From: Bacteroidota bacterium
Lineage (GTDB): Bacteria; Bacteroidota; Bacteroidia; Chitinophagales; Chitinophagaceae
Length of the DNA stretch: 31,461 bases
NCBI GenBank assembly: GCA_023429825.1
Contig: JAEZDC010000016.1
Span: 1-31,461, forward strand
Direction of reading: 5' to 3'
The notes under the pieces were generated by a model, which was given only the letters and a program-made list of their open reading frames with translations, was not told the origin of the DNA and searched no databases. The position numbers were made by a program, and so were the translations under genes. Below are positions 1-9,177 of this stretch, piece by piece; position 1 is the stretch's first letter, and each line of letters begins with the position of its first letter.

Positions 1-1
1 T

Positions 2-52
2 TTCAACAGCATCCTCTCTAACTTCCGAACCCAGTACCTATTGATGAAGTGA
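2..52 (+). CDS. C-terminal end of an upstream gene (partial, uncertain)
   Basis: A reading frame open from the window edge encodes 16 residues ending in QYLLMK and stops at TGA 50-52. That TGA overlaps the GTG start of the next gene in a GTGA junction, which is common for translationally coupled genes. In MoxR loci of this phylum the neighbours are often DUF58 or transglutaminase-like genes, but too little is visible to identify this one. The frame of the next gene is also open from position 22 and reads like a proline-rich linker, so the true boundary may instead be a frameshift (see findings). Confidence 0.3.
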   Translation, partial: FNSILSNFRTQYLLMK

Positions 53-567
53 ATATCAAGGAGCCGGAGAAGAAGGAAGCTGCCGATACGAAAAAAACAA
101 AAACGAGCAAGCCATTAAGTTGGCTGCAGATACTTTGGATCAGCTTAGGCCTGATCGCATTCTTTGTTGCATTGCTTTTTGCCATGCCATCATTGATATG
201 GGCATATTTAAATAGAAAGGCGAAACGAGAAGGCGCACCAAAAGAAAAAGCTTACGATGTTCATCGGGCAACTATGTTTTATTTGAACCAGCTAGGTTAC
301 CCGAGAAATAATAAGGGGCCTTTTGATCATGCGAAGAATATCGATGCACAATTCGGTACAAGGTTAATTGCCTTTACTAACGTTTACCAGAAAACAAAAT
401 ACAGTACACAACCATTGACGGATTATGAAGAAAGCGTGGTAAATACTTTTTATCAGCCATTCATTTCTTCGGTGAAAAAGCAAGTGCCTCACAAACGAAG
501 ACAATCGAAATTCTTAAACATATATAACACTATTCATTTCTTCACACAACCAAAAACGGATCAATAA
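49..567 (+). CDS. Small membrane protein resembling the C-terminal region of transglutaminase-like (TgpA/DUF4129-type) proteins
   Basis: The 172-residue product starts at GTG. Residues 1-22 are a Lys/Glu-rich linker. A single membrane segment follows at about residues 24-54 (WLQILWISLGLIAFF onward). A basic cytosolic domain with many aromatic residues makes up the rest (YLNQLGYPR, FGTRLIAFTNVYQKTKYS, FLNIYNTIHFF). Linker, membrane helix and helical tail are what follows the transglutaminase domain in TgpA-like proteins, and those genes commonly sit beside MoxR ATPases. The MoxR gene here begins directly after the stop codon. No catalytic Cys-His-Asp domain is present in this reading frame, so by itself it would be a non-catalytic membrane subunit or a piece of a larger protein. 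The family assignment is by resemblance and context only. Confidence 0.6.
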   Translation: MNIKEPEKKEAADTKKTKTSKPLSWLQILWISLGLIAFFVALLFAMPSLIWAYLNRKAKREGAPKEKAYDVHRATMFYLNQLGYPRNNKGPFDHAKNIDAQFGTRLIAFTNVYQKTKYSTQPLTDYEESVVNTFYQPFISSVKKQVPHKRRQSKFLNIYNTIHFFTQPKTDQ

Positions 568-1551
568 ATGGAGCAAGCAATACAAATTGAGCAGGCTTTA
601 CATAATATCCAGAAGCTTACTGAGAATATCGAAAAGGTTATCAGGGGTAAGCGAGACCAGATTCAATTCATCTTAACTGCATTGTTGGCTAAGGGACATA
701 TATTGATAGAAGATAATCCAGGAACCGGGAAAACGGTGATGGCTAAAACGCTTGCACATAGTATTTCTGGCAGAGGTGATGATGGTGGCGTATTGTTTAA
801 GAGAATTCAGTTCACACCTGATCTATTGCCGATGGATCTTATCGGCTCACACATATTTGATGATGTGAAGAAGGAATTCATTTTCAAAAGAGGTCCGCTG
901 TTTTGTAATGTGTTACTGGCTGATGAGATCAACAGGGCATCGCCTAAAGTACAATCCGCTTTGCTTGAGTGTATGGCAGAGCACCAGATAACGGTTGGTG
1001 AAGTGACTTATCCGCTTGAGAAAATGTTTTTCACTATCGCTACACAGAACCCGGTGGAGATGGAAGGGACTTACCCTTTACCTGCAGCACAACTGGATCG
1101 TTTCTTTCTGAAAATCTATTTCGGATATGTTGATGAAGCAACGGAACTGGATATTTATAAAGATTATCTCGGCATACAAAACAATCTCAACAACATTCAG
1201 CAAGTATTAAGCATGAACGAGATCCTCTTTTTGCAGGAACAGGCTGAAGAGGTATTCATACATGAAGAAATAATAACTGCAGTTAGAAACATTATTTGGG
1301 AAACAAGAAAGCACAGTGATATTGTCTTGGGAGCTTCAACGAGAAGTGGTATTACTTTCCTCAAATGTCTAAAAGCATTGGCCCTGGTTAATGGAAGAAC
1401 ATATGTTACCGAAGATGATCTGCAGAAAATAACAGTTCCTGTTTTAGATCACAGGTTGATCTATCGAAATAAAGAAGCAAAACAGAAAGCGCTAGCGGGT
1501 ATCTTGGATAAAGAGATGGACAGATTAAGTAAACTGAAACTGAATAGTTAG
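568..1551 (+). CDS. MoxR-family AAA+ ATPase
   Basis: This is a 327-residue AAA+ ATPase of the usual MoxR length. The Walker A motif is at residues 48-56 (EDNPGTGKT). Walker B is near residues 114-120 (LLADEINRASP). The MoxR hallmark around residues 157-179 is intact (ATQNPVEMEGTYPLP, then QLDRF with the arginine of the sensor region). MoxR proteins are cytosolic chaperone-like ATPases that act with VWA-domain or membrane partners in envelope stress and protein maturation. The ATG follows the TAA of the upstream gene without a gap, and the downstream gene starts directly after its own stop, so the three genes look co-transcribed. The family call is firm. The substrate is unknown. Confidence 0.93.
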   Translation: MEQAIQIEQALHNIQKLTENIEKVIRGKRDQIQFILTALLAKGHILIEDNPGTGKTVMAKTLAHSISGRGDDGGVLFKRIQFTPDLLPMDLIGSHIFDDVKKEFIFKRGPLFCNVLLADEINRASPKVQSALLECMAEHQITVGEVTYPLEKMFFTIATQNPVEMEGTYPLPAAQLDRFFLKIYFGYVDEATELDIYKDYLGIQNNLNNIQQVLSMNEILFLQEQAEEVFIHEEIITAVRNIIWETRKHSDIVLGASTRSGITFLKCLKALALVNGRTYVTEDDLQKITVPVLDHRLIYRNKEAKQKALAGILDKEMDRLSKLKLNS

Positions 1552-3537
1552 ATGAATCGATTTCTCGCATATTGTATTTGCCTGTTCTTGTCTTTTTTGA
1601 CGAAAGATCTTGTTGCCCAAAGGAGCAAGGAAGCAATTCGTTACGAGATCGATGCCAAACGAATGGGCGTAAACATGTACGACCAGGAAGCATTATACAG
1701 TAGCAGGGAGTTCATCAGGCTAGATAGCACTTATTATGTTGGATACCTTTTGCAGGGACTGTATTTCTTTGAAAAGAGCAGTGACTATCTTGGTTTTAAG
1801 AATTCAATCAACTCATTACGGAGATCACTTAACCTGATTGAGAAAGATTTCAGGCCTATCATTCAAAATATCTTCGCATCTCCCCCATCTGATTTCAATG
1901 TGTATGGAAGGTATAATGATCTTTTAACGATCGCTGCCACGATGAAGGAAGCATATGAAAATATCGAGATGGCTGATTCTGTTATTTGGATCATCAATAA
2001 AATTGAATCGTATAAATTTCCGGAAGACCGGTTACATTTTACTACAGCTAAAGCATGGACGTACCATAGAAATAGATTCTATACCAGTGAAAAATATTCC
2101 TTTCTTAAGAACAGTATTGCAGAGAATGAGAAAATGGCAATACAATTCTGCCACCAGGCAATGAATAAGACTGCAAATCCAAATGATCTTTTTAGTTTCT
2201 CTACGGATAATTTATATGCCTATCATAACCTGTCGATTATTCATGCTTATTTAAAGAATTACGATAGCAGTGAATATTATTACCAGCAGTTACAACAAAG
2301 CGGTGCTATGTCTTATAACAACTATGGATTGCTGCAACAAGAGTTGGGAAACTTTGGAATGGCGAAGCAATATATACAGAGAAGTTTGGGGGGATATAAT
2401 AAACATTTGCAGGAACCAGTGTATTATATTCCTATGCTGGAAGTCTATTCCGGTAAGTTGAGGCAAGCGATAAATCTTACTAAAACAACTATTACTCAAA
2501 ATGGATCTACGCCCGGATTTGGATGGTATAATCTGAGTTTAGCAAGAAGTTACCTGTATAATGGGCAATTGGATAGCAGCGAATATGCCTTAGATAAGGC
2601 AGCTAATTTTAAAGAGCTGCATATAGGCACTACGCTTACTCAAACACAGTATGATCTAACTATTAATCTTCTGGAGCTCCAGTTGACTGAGAAAAAGATC
2701 CAGCTGATCAAATTTCAGAATAAGGGATGGTGGTACTCTCCTTCTGCACTTTATGATATAGCATCTTTAAAAGTGGAGAAGATGTTGTTGCAATATGTTT
2801 TGGTCAACCAGTTAATGAATAACCCTGAGAGAGACAGGTTAGTGTATGATCTTTTTTGCAGCGAATCAACCACCACTTTTGACGAAGCATATTTTTTGAT
2901 CAAAGATTTTAGTGTACCGTACTTCATCAAGAAATATAAGGCCTACCAGCAAAATGATCCGAGAGCGAATGTGAAACGCTACTTCCGACTGTTTGAAGCA
3001 AAGCTAGAACTGGAGGATGGAGATGAAGAAGATGCTGCGGAGTTGTTTGAGAACATATTTACCGGAGAAGCTGTTGATACGGAAGCCGAAAAATTATTCC
3101 TGGGAAGATTATTTGAAGGAATGTCTGTGGCTTATGATGAGGATGGTAATGATGAAAAATCTAGACGCTTCGCTAACGAGCTCTTAGAGACTTACCCGCA
3201 ATTGATCCCATTTTCAGGAATTAAAATGCGAATGAAATTAGTTAGTACCGGATTAAATGATGATGTTACAGAAGAAGTTATTGATGAGCTTAAAAAATGC
3301 CGCATCAAATGGGTGGAAGAAAATAATACTGCCTTAGTTCAAATCAATTTTGCGAAGGGTAGTAAATATGAGGCGACGATCAATGTAAGAAGTGCTTCAG
3401 GGCGTGTGATTGTAAATAATGAGAAGATATTGTTTAAGGAGAATGATGAAGGTGTAGGAAGTGAAATAGCTGTAAGGCTATTCGGTAAAAGTGGATCGAT
3501 GGTCTTTGAGAAAGCTGAAAGCTATAGTAAAGAATGA
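1552..3537 (+). CDS. Secreted TPR-like repeat protein downstream of MoxR
   Basis: The 661-residue protein begins with a signal peptide (residues 1-22, cleavage likely after LVA). The body is mostly helical and has TPR-like pairs, clearest at about residues 222-352 (AYHNLSIIHAYLKNYDSSEYYY; NNYGLLQQELGNFGMAKQYI; WYNLSLARSYLYNGQLDSSEYAL). An acidic stretch lies near residue 490 (ELEDGDEEDAAELFE). The last 70 or so residues look beta-rich (ALVQINFAKGSKYEATINV). I do not recognise a named family. Its position as the last gene after MoxR suggests a periplasmic partner or client of the MoxR system, comparable to TPR proteins of Bat operons, but that is inference. Its 3' end overlaps the convergent phosphatase gene by 16 bp. 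Confidence 0.75.
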   Translation: MNRFLAYCICLFLSFLTKDLVAQRSKEAIRYEIDAKRMGVNMYDQEALYSSREFIRLDSTYYVGYLLQGLYFFEKSSDYLGFKNSINSLRRSLNLIEKDFRPIIQNIFASPPSDFNVYGRYNDLLTIAATMKEAYENIEMADSVIWIINKIESYKFPEDRLHFTTAKAWTYHRNRFYTSEKYSFLKNSIAENEKMAIQFCHQAMNKTANPNDLFSFSTDNLYAYHNLSIIHAYLKNYDSSEYYYQQLQQSGAMSYNNYGLLQQELGNFGMAKQYIQRSLGGYNKHLQEPVYYIPMLEVYSGKLRQAINLTKTTITQNGSTPGFGWYNLSLARSYLYNGQLDSSEYALDKAANFKELHIGTTLTQTQYDLTINLLELQLTEKKIQLIKFQNKGWWYSPSALYDIASLKVEKMLLQYVLVNQLMNNPERDRLVYDLFCSESTTTFDEAYFLIKDFSVPYFIKKYKAYQQNDPRANVKRYFRLFEAKLELEDGDEEDAAELFENIFTGEAVDTEAEKLFLGRLFEGMSVAYDEDGNDEKSRRFANELLETYPQLIPFSGIKMRMKLVSTGLNDDVTEEVIDELKKCRIKWVEENNTALVQINFAKGSKYEATINVRSASGRVIVNNEKILFKENDEGVGSEIAVRLFGKSGSMVFEKAESYSKE

Positions 3538-4262
3538 TTTTTGAAGGAACGTCCTTCAATTACTGAGAGAAACTCTTTCCTGGTTACCATATTCTTTAAT
3601 GATTCCAAATGTCTTTCATGATGCATATCAGTACCCAGGAAACTCACCATATCCGCCTTAAGCAATCTTTCAGCTACCTTCTTTGCAGGTTTACCATAGT
3701 AGCCAGAGAGTGAAAGCAAGTTCACTTGTAATAGACAACCAATATCTATTAATCGTTCGTATTGATCAAATTGATGGTGATAATAATTGTATCGCTCAGG
3801 ATGTGCCAGCACAGGTTGAATATCCATCATTTTAAGATCAAAAATTATCTTATCAAAATTGGGGGAGGAAAACATATAGCTCATTTCTACAAGAAGGTAA
3901 CGTTTACCAAAAACAAGAAGGTTATTTTTATCTCGCATCAGCGTTTCAAAATGGATATCGATCATATACTCGGCTGCTGCTTCAAGTTGTATTTTACTTC
4001 CTGCTTTACTTAACTCTCTACGTACCAGATCCAGTTTAGGCAAAATAGTATTCTTGGAATTTTTATATACATCTGCAAGAATATGTGGAGTACAAATGAG
4101 TTTTGAATAACCCATTATTTCAAGCTGGTAAATGAATTCCAGAGATTGATGAATGTCTTGTACACCATCATCTAAGCCTGGCAAAAGATGAGAGTGCACA
4201 TCGGCACCTAAAAAAGAAAGATCAGGAGCTTTATTTCCTGATCTAGAAAAGAAGTTAAACAT
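3522..4262 (-). CDS. PHP-type protein-tyrosine phosphatase (CpsB/YwqE family)
   Basis: The 246-residue protein carries the metal-binding signatures of the PHP-fold tyrosine phosphatases that counter BY-kinases: DVHSHLLPGLDDG at residues 21-33, CTPH at 57-60, AHPERY near 152, and GTDMH near 210. Members such as CpsB and YwqE are cytosolic, metal-dependent enzymes that dephosphorylate the tyrosine-rich tail of the capsule kinase. The predicted kinase is encoded about 21 kb upstream in the same transcription direction. This is the last gene of the polysaccharide cluster and starts 12 bp after the dehydratase. Its end overlaps the convergent TPR gene. The length matches the family, and the call is confident. 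Confidence 0.93.
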   Translation of the reverse strand: MFNFFSRSGNKAPDLSFLGADVHSHLLPGLDDGVQDIHQSLEFIYQLEIMGYSKLICTPHILADVYKNSKNTILPKLDLVRRELSKAGSKIQLEAAAEYMIDIHFETLMRDKNNLLVFGKRYLLVEMSYMFSSPNFDKIIFDLKMMDIQPVLAHPERYNYYHHQFDQYERLIDIGCLLQVNLLSLSGYYGKPAKKVAERLLKADMVSFLGTDMHHERHLESLKNMVTRKEFLSVIEGRSFKNHSLL

Positions 4263-4274
4263 ATTCAGAGATAC

Positions 4275-6242
4275 CTATCCATTTACAACCCTGGAAGGAT
4301 AAATGCTTCCATCAATGGTTTCGTATATAGAATTATTGCTGATGTATTCAGGAACGATCCGCTTCATTTGACGCACCACTTCTTCATCATTGTTTTCTAA
4401 GGAGAGCTCAATCAAACGTTTTATGCTTTTAAATATTCTCTCAAAATCGTATTCAATAACCCTGGCGATCAAAATTTTTCGATGATGGGTTGGAATCACT
4501 TCTTCTTCTTTGTTTAATAATTCTTCATAGAGTTTCTCACCGGGTCTCAACCCTGTAAACCTGATATCAATATCCTTTCCAGGTATTAAACCTGCTAACC
4601 TTATCATCTTCTTAGCGAGATCAAGAATCTTTATAGGTTCACCCATATCAAACAAAAACACTTCACCTCCGTCTCCCATTGTCACAGCTTCCAAAACCAG
4701 CGAGCATGCTTCTGGAATTGTCATGAAATATCGAATAATATCAGGATGCGTCACTGTTATAGGTCCGCCATCTGAAATTTGCTCTTTAAACCTAGGTACA
4801 ACAGAACCAGTAGAACCTAAAACATTCCCAAACCTTGTTGTGATGAATTTCGTTTTGCGTTTTTGTCCTGGCAGCGTATGAATGTTATCAGCAGTAAGAG
4901 TTGGTATTCCATCTAAGTTCTGAAGACTTTGACAATATATTTCAGCGATCCGTTTAGAAGCACCCATTACATTGGTTGGATTGATAGCTTTATCTGTAGA
5001 TATAAACAAGAATTTTTCTACATTAAATTGCTCTGATAAATCAGCAAGGATCTTTGTACCTAATACATTATTCCGAATAGCTTCAGAAGGGTGGGCTTCC
5101 ATCATTGGCACGTGCTTGTAAGCAGCTGCATGAAACACTACTTGGGGTTGGTACGTACTAAATAAGGTATGCATTGATCCTGCATCTTTTATATCTCCCA
5201 GATAAAAACGGAGCGTATTACCTAAATTAAACTTCTGCTGTAATTCATATTCGAGTTCATACAAACCCGTTTCGGTCTGGTCGCAAATCACAAGGGATTC
5301 AGGGTAGATTGAAGCCACTTGTCTTGCAAGCTCCTGCCCGATAGAGCCCGCTGCGCCAGTTATAAGCACTCTTTTATTCCGGAGGGTATTGATTACATGC
5401 TCATTATTTAAATTTATTTGTGGACGGCCAAGTAATTCATCAATATTTACCTCTTTGATCTGGCTCAAATTAAGTTGACCATGCACCCACTCCCGCATTG
5501 GAGGAATGTTCATCACCCTCACATTATATTCAAGACAGTAATCAACAATTTTATTTTTCCTGGAGAGCTCGATGTCTTGCTTAGCAAAGAATAAAGTTTT
5601 AATCTGCCAAGGTTTAATCAGGCTTTTCACCTGGTTAAAGCTAAATATCTTAACATTATCGATAGTCTTTCCTACAACTTTCTCATCATCATCTATAAAT
5701 GCAATTACTTTATAACGGTTATTAGATGTTTGTTCTATGGTTTTCTTTAAAGCAGAGCCGCTCATTTCGGCACCGTATATTAAAACATTTACAATTTCTT
5801 CCTGATCGACATTAACCATATAAAAGTGCTTTACAAGTAGTCTATAGCCAAAAATCAGAAATGATGTAGTAAAGAAATGAATAAGTAAAACAGAGAGAGG
5901 CACGATAGAATACGACCATATCAGAAGAGATGCTATGCATATAACTAATACAATAAAGAAAGAATAAAAGACTGCAGAGATGCTTCTGAATGCCTCCTGA
6001 AGGCCGGAAAAACGGATTATCCCATGATAAGTTTTGAAAATATAAAACAGGATTGCATTAATGAAGGTTATTAAGAAGAGATCATCATATATATTGGCCT
6101 TTGAAAATTGTTGAAGATCAAAATTGAACCGTAAACAATTTGCAAAAATTATTGACAGGCTACAAATGGTGATGTCTAAAAGAAAAATCAACCACTTGGG
6201 CGCAATCTGGTTCTGAAGTAAATTTTCTCTAAAATTTTTCAC
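4275..6242 (-). CDS. Membrane-bound NDP-sugar 4,6-dehydratase/epimerase (FlaA1/CapD/PglF/WbpM-like)
   Basis: The 655-residue protein has about four N-terminal membrane helices (residues 15-135), a middle CoA-binding-like Rossmann domain (NVLIYGAEMSGSAL), and a C-terminal extended SDR domain. That domain has TGAAGSIGQEL at about 293-303 and MGASKR near 425. Met in place of the SDR tyrosine is normal for the long WbpM/PglF type. STDKAINPTNV and TRFGNVLGSTGSVVPRF are also family signatures. These enzymes convert UDP-GlcNAc to UDP-4-keto-6-deoxy-GlcNAc at the inner membrane, feeding aminotransferases such as PglE. The aminotransferase and PglC-like genes just upstream support that role. The start is a GTG at 6240-6242. 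No ATG is available before the membrane helices. The gap to the previous gene is 96 bp, the largest within the cluster. Confidence 0.92.
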   Translation of the reverse strand: MKNFRENLLQNQIAPKWLIFLLDITICSLSIIFANCLRFNFDLQQFSKANIYDDLFLITFINAILFYIFKTYHGIIRFSGLQEAFRSISAVFYSFFIVLVICIASLLIWSYSIVPLSVLLIHFFTTSFLIFGYRLLVKHFYMVNVDQEEIVNVLIYGAEMSGSALKKTIEQTSNNRYKVIAFIDDDEKVVGKTIDNVKIFSFNQVKSLIKPWQIKTLFFAKQDIELSRKNKIVDYCLEYNVRVMNIPPMREWVHGQLNLSQIKEVNIDELLGRPQINLNNEHVINTLRNKRVLITGAAGSIGQELARQVASIYPESLVICDQTETGLYELEYELQQKFNLGNTLRFYLGDIKDAGSMHTLFSTYQPQVVFHAAAYKHVPMMEAHPSEAIRNNVLGTKILADLSEQFNVEKFLFISTDKAINPTNVMGASKRIAEIYCQSLQNLDGIPTLTADNIHTLPGQKRKTKFITTRFGNVLGSTGSVVPRFKEQISDGGPITVTHPDIIRYFMTIPEACSLVLEAVTMGDGGEVFLFDMGEPIKILDLAKKMIRLAGLIPGKDIDIRFTGLRPGEKLYEELLNKEEEVIPTHHRKILIARVIEYDFERIFKSIKRLIELSLENNDEEVVRQMKRIVPEYISNNSIYETIDGSIYPSRVVNG

Positions 6243-6338
6243 CTCTCTACTGGTATTGGTTCAAAAAGGTATTCATTTTAAGTAGTAACAAAACTGACGT
6301 GAATAAATAAGCTGATTTATAATTCTTTATGCACTTAT

Positions 6339-6935
6339 TCATCCCTTTAGCGAAATTAATATAGTTCTTTTTATAATTTTAAAATACTCACTTAAACTCT
6401 TATTAGAAATATATAGCTTATTAAGCTCTATTTTTCTGGGAATAATCTTCTCAATATAAAATTTTTCAGGATCAGGAGTTGTAGCTAATAGGTCGCTTTC
6501 ATTCCGGAATGCAATAGAAGCTCTATCTGTAATACCGGGTAAAACTTTCAAGACTTTTTTTTGCTCAACTGAATATAGCTCCACATATTTTCTAAGTTCC
6601 GGCCGAGGTCCTACTATACTCATTTCTCCTTTTAAAACATTGATCAACTGCGGAAGTTCATCCAACTTGAATCGCCTAAGGAAATATCCCACTACTGTTA
6701 TCCGGTCGTCTCTCCCTCCTATTGTTAATGACCTTTTTTTATCAGCGTCAACTTTCATGCTTCTAAACTTTATTAACTTAAAGTCCTGCTCATCCTTACC
6801 TACCCTGTATTGTACGTAGAATACCGGACCTTTGGATGTGATTTTGATAAAAAAAGCAATAATTATAAAAAGGGGTAAAAGAACGATAAGCCCTATGAAT
6901 GAAAAAAGAACATCAAAAAAACGGGTACTATCCAT
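6339..6935 (-). CDS. Monotopic phosphoglycosyl transferase (PglC-like sugar transferase)
   Basis: This is a 198-residue bacterial sugar transferase of the minimal PglC type, without the extra membrane helices of WbaP or WcaJ. It has a single N-terminal hydrophobic re-entrant segment (residues 8-30), followed by SKGPVFYVQYRVGK, KLIKFRSMK, the catalytic Asp-Glu in KLDELPQL, and MSIVGPRPE. This family transfers a phosphosugar from a UDP-sugar to undecaprenyl phosphate, the first membrane-committed step of glycan assembly. PglC itself uses UDP-diacetylbacillosamine, which fits the flanking dehydratase and aminotransferase genes. Its start overlaps the end of the aminotransferase gene by 8 bp. The family is certain. 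The substrate is inferred. Confidence 0.93.
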   Translation of the reverse strand: MDSTRFFDVLFSFIGLIVLLPLFIIIAFFIKITSKGPVFYVQYRVGKDEQDFKLIKFRSMKVDADKKRSLTIGGRDDRITVVGYFLRRFKLDELPQLINVLKGEMSIVGPRPELRKYVELYSVEQKKVLKVLPGITDRASIAFRNESDLLATTPDPEKFYIEKIIPRKIELNKLYISNKSLSEYFKIIKRTILISLKG

Positions 6936-8142
6936 TCAAAACCTCATTTACTGCTCCTTTAACTGCTTTAACGACATATTCTAGTTGAATATTGTTGAGA
7001 CCAGGATAAACAGGCAATGATATTTCATTACAATACATAGCGTACGCAGTAGGAAAATCAGTTATATGTGAGCCTTTATCCTTAAATACGGTCAACATAG
7101 GAAGCGGGATAAAATGAACGTTGACAGCAACACCTTCTTCTGTTATTCTTTCAATGATTTTATCACGTTCGGTCTCTGTGGCATTCTTTATTCTTAATGG
7201 ATAAATATGGCAGCTTGAGTGGCTAGTTTCGACAGCATATTGAGGTTGAATAGCCCAAGGTTGCTTTAAGAAGAAATCATTATAAAAATGAAAGATTTCT
7301 TTCCTACTATCTAATAACTGATCATATCTTCTAATTTGTGCAAGCCCTATGGCAGCACATACGTCCGGCATATTTATTTTAAACCCGGGATAAACGATAT
7401 CATATTTCCACCCCCCTGCGGTTGTTTTAGTAAATGCATCTTTAGTTTGTCCATTTAGTGTCCATAATCTAAGTGTGTTATACACCTGCTTGTTATCAAA
7501 GAGAGTCGGTAAGTTTAAAACTACCGCGCCACCTTCAGCTGTAGTAATATTCTTAACTGCATGAAAAGAAAAGACTGTAATATCTGCAAGTGACCCCGTT
7601 CTACTATCCTTATAAACTGCTCCGAAAGAATGAGCAGCATCAGACAGAATCAAAACTCGTCCAAGTTTAAGTTGTGCTTCTGTCTCAGGATGAAACTTGC
7701 TTTTGATCACTGGATTATTTACTATTTTATAAATTTCATCATAGTCACAAGGCCATCCTGCTATATCTACCGGAATTATCACCTTGGTTTTATTAGTGAT
7801 AGCTCTTTCAATATGCTGTAATGAGATATTGAAATCTTCATCGATATCAACTAATATTGGGATACCTCCTGCATGTATCACTGCCAGAGCAGTAGCACAA
7901 TAAGTATAAGCAGGGATGATGACTTCATCACCTTGTTTTATTCCAAACCAGTGCAATGCAAGCATCAAACCAGAGGTTGCTGAGTTTACACAAAGAGCAG
8001 CTTCTGCTGAGGTGTATTTGCATAATTCCTGCTCTAACGCCTTTACTTTAGGCCCCGTCGTAATCCAGCCACTTTCAAGGGATTCAATCACTTCTCTTTT
8101 TACCGTTTCATCTATATATGGAGGAGAAAAAGGGATTTTCAT
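6928..8142 (-). CDS. DegT/DnrJ/EryC1/StrS sugar aminotransferase (PLP-dependent)
   Basis: The 404-residue form starts at the ATG giving MKIPFSPPYIDE, the usual N-terminus of the family. That ATG overlaps the TGA of the upstream glycosyltransferase (ATGA). A start at 8229 would add 29 hydrophobic and basic residues inside the upstream gene and is unlikely. The PLP lysine is K197 in SFHAVKNITTAEGG, and the cofactor aspartate is in LSDAAHSFGA (168-174). A loop of about 25 residues lies just before the LSDAAH segment. The enzyme transfers an amino group from glutamate to a keto-sugar nucleotide. With the FlaA1-like dehydratase the likely product is a 4-amino-4,6-dideoxy sugar. A 3-amino sugar fed by the Gfo/Idh/MocA oxidoreductase is the alternative. 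Confidence 0.93.
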   Translation of the reverse strand: MKIPFSPPYIDETVKREVIESLESGWITTGPKVKALEQELCKYTSAEAALCVNSATSGLMLALHWFGIKQGDEVIIPAYTYCATALAVIHAGGIPILVDIDEDFNISLQHIERAITNKTKVIIPVDIAGWPCDYDEIYKIVNNPVIKSKFHPETEAQLKLGRVLILSDAAHSFGAVYKDSRTGSLADITVFSFHAVKNITTAEGGAVVLNLPTLFDNKQVYNTLRLWTLNGQTKDAFTKTTAGGWKYDIVYPGFKINMPDVCAAIGLAQIRRYDQLLDSRKEIFHFYNDFFLKQPWAIQPQYAVETSHSSCHIYPLRIKNATETERDKIIERITEEGVAVNVHFIPLPMLTVFKDKGSHITDFPTAYAMYCNEISLPVYPGLNNIQLEYVVKAVKGAVNEVLNG

Positions 8143-9143
8143 TTTGCATTTGTTTTTCCTCGTACGAAACCGTTGATTGTTCCCCATCCATAAATAAAAT
8201 GGAACAAAAAGAAAATAAATGGTAAACAAAGTTTTCGAAGATCAGATGAATACATATAAGATCTTATACTAGCTAATATTCCCGCCAATATATGCACTGC
8301 CACAACTCCTATCATTAAATACCAGCACCAAAAAGTGTTGAGAAATATACTTTCTAAGCAACCTAGTATAGCTAAAGCAACTAGAGTGACTGAGAAAACA
8401 AAAGGTGTGATATGATGTATTCTCATAGATTCCGGATGACCTTTTAAACTTATTGCATTCCAAAAGCCTGTTCGATATGCATGTTTAAAAAGTTTGTTCA
8501 AAGTTGCAGGGGGATGATAATAACATTTCGTTTTCCAGGTGCAATAAAGCTTATGACCTGCATTTAGAAGACGTTGATTCATATCATTATCCTGGTTTCT
8601 TTCCAAGGTAACGTTATAACCTCCTAAATCTAAAAGTGGCTGCTTTTTGAACACCGGGAAGTTTACCGAAAACGTATATCCTTCTTTCATTGTACGAAAG
8701 GATAATCTTGAAACCCCAAATGTGCTTAACATAACCCACTCACTTACTTTGCTTCCAAATCTATCGAAAGCTGATCTGGTTATTACTCTCCCTGTACACC
8801 CCACAGAGCCAGAAGCTTCTAATTCTTCAAGGCAGGCTTGAATATAATTTGAATCATATTTTGTATGAGCGCCTAAGAGTGCAATGTATTCTCCTTTCGC
8901 AGCAGTTAATCCAATATTAAATGCATAAGGAGTTTTTCTTTTGGGATTATCAATGAGCTTGATGCCATAGTCTGTCCCGGCAAATTTTTTAACTATATCT
9001 CTTGTACCATCAGATGATCCGCCATCAATGATCAAAATCTCGATTTCAAAATTATCATGTTGCTGACTGAGAAAACTCTCTATTGTTTGCTTTATATAAT
9101 GTTCTTCGTTTAACGTTGGGCAAATTACAGAAACGGTTTTCAT
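8139..9143 (-). CDS. Family 2 glycosyltransferase, ExoA-like, membrane-attached
   Basis: The 334-residue protein has an N-terminal GT2 (GT-A) domain: VSVICPTLNEEHYI at residues 4-17, IDGGSSDGT near 40-48, and LLGAHTKYD near 88-96 in the place of the usual DxD-containing strand. An acceptor-side segment ERNQDNDMNQRL lies near 180. The C-terminus has two to three hydrophobic segments (about residues 245-325), as in ExoA-like succinoglycan transferases. It would add a sugar to the lipid-linked oligosaccharide at the cytosolic face. The replacement of the usual Asp by Gly in LLGAH is visible. I cannot tell whether it is typical of the subfamily. The gene is joined to the aminotransferase gene by ATGA. 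Confidence 0.88.
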   Translation of the reverse strand: MKTVSVICPTLNEEHYIKQTIESFLSQQHDNFEIEILIIDGGSSDGTRDIVKKFAGTDYGIKLIDNPKRKTPYAFNIGLTAAKGEYIALLGAHTKYDSNYIQACLEELEASGSVGCTGRVITRSAFDRFGSKVSEWVMLSTFGVSRLSFRTMKEGYTFSVNFPVFKKQPLLDLGGYNVTLERNQDNDMNQRLLNAGHKLYCTWKTKCYYHPPATLNKLFKHAYRTGFWNAISLKGHPESMRIHHITPFVFSVTLVALAILGCLESIFLNTFWCWYLMIGVVAVHILAGILASIRSYMYSSDLRKLCLPFIFFLFHFIYGWGTINGFVRGKTNAK

Positions 9144-9177
9144 CAGATATTCTTAGCCTTGCTTTTAATATGAGTGA

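Noticed and set aside
3762..4013. Plus-strand frames opposite the polysaccharide genes, for example 3762-4013 and 11887-12156
   Set aside because: They are antisense shadows of well-supported genes, with no domain, signal peptide or upstream signal of their own.
6300..6341. Inverted repeat TGAATAA/TTATTCA around the end of the PglC-like gene
   Set aside because: The arms are AT-only apart from one pair, the loop is 27 nt, and one arm runs into the coding end. This is expected by chance in such AT-rich DNA.
8143..8229. N-terminal extension of 29 residues on the aminotransferase
   Set aside because: It lies fully inside the upstream glycosyltransferase gene, and the family starts at MKIPFSPPYI. 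The ATGA overlap at 8139-8142 gives a normal start.
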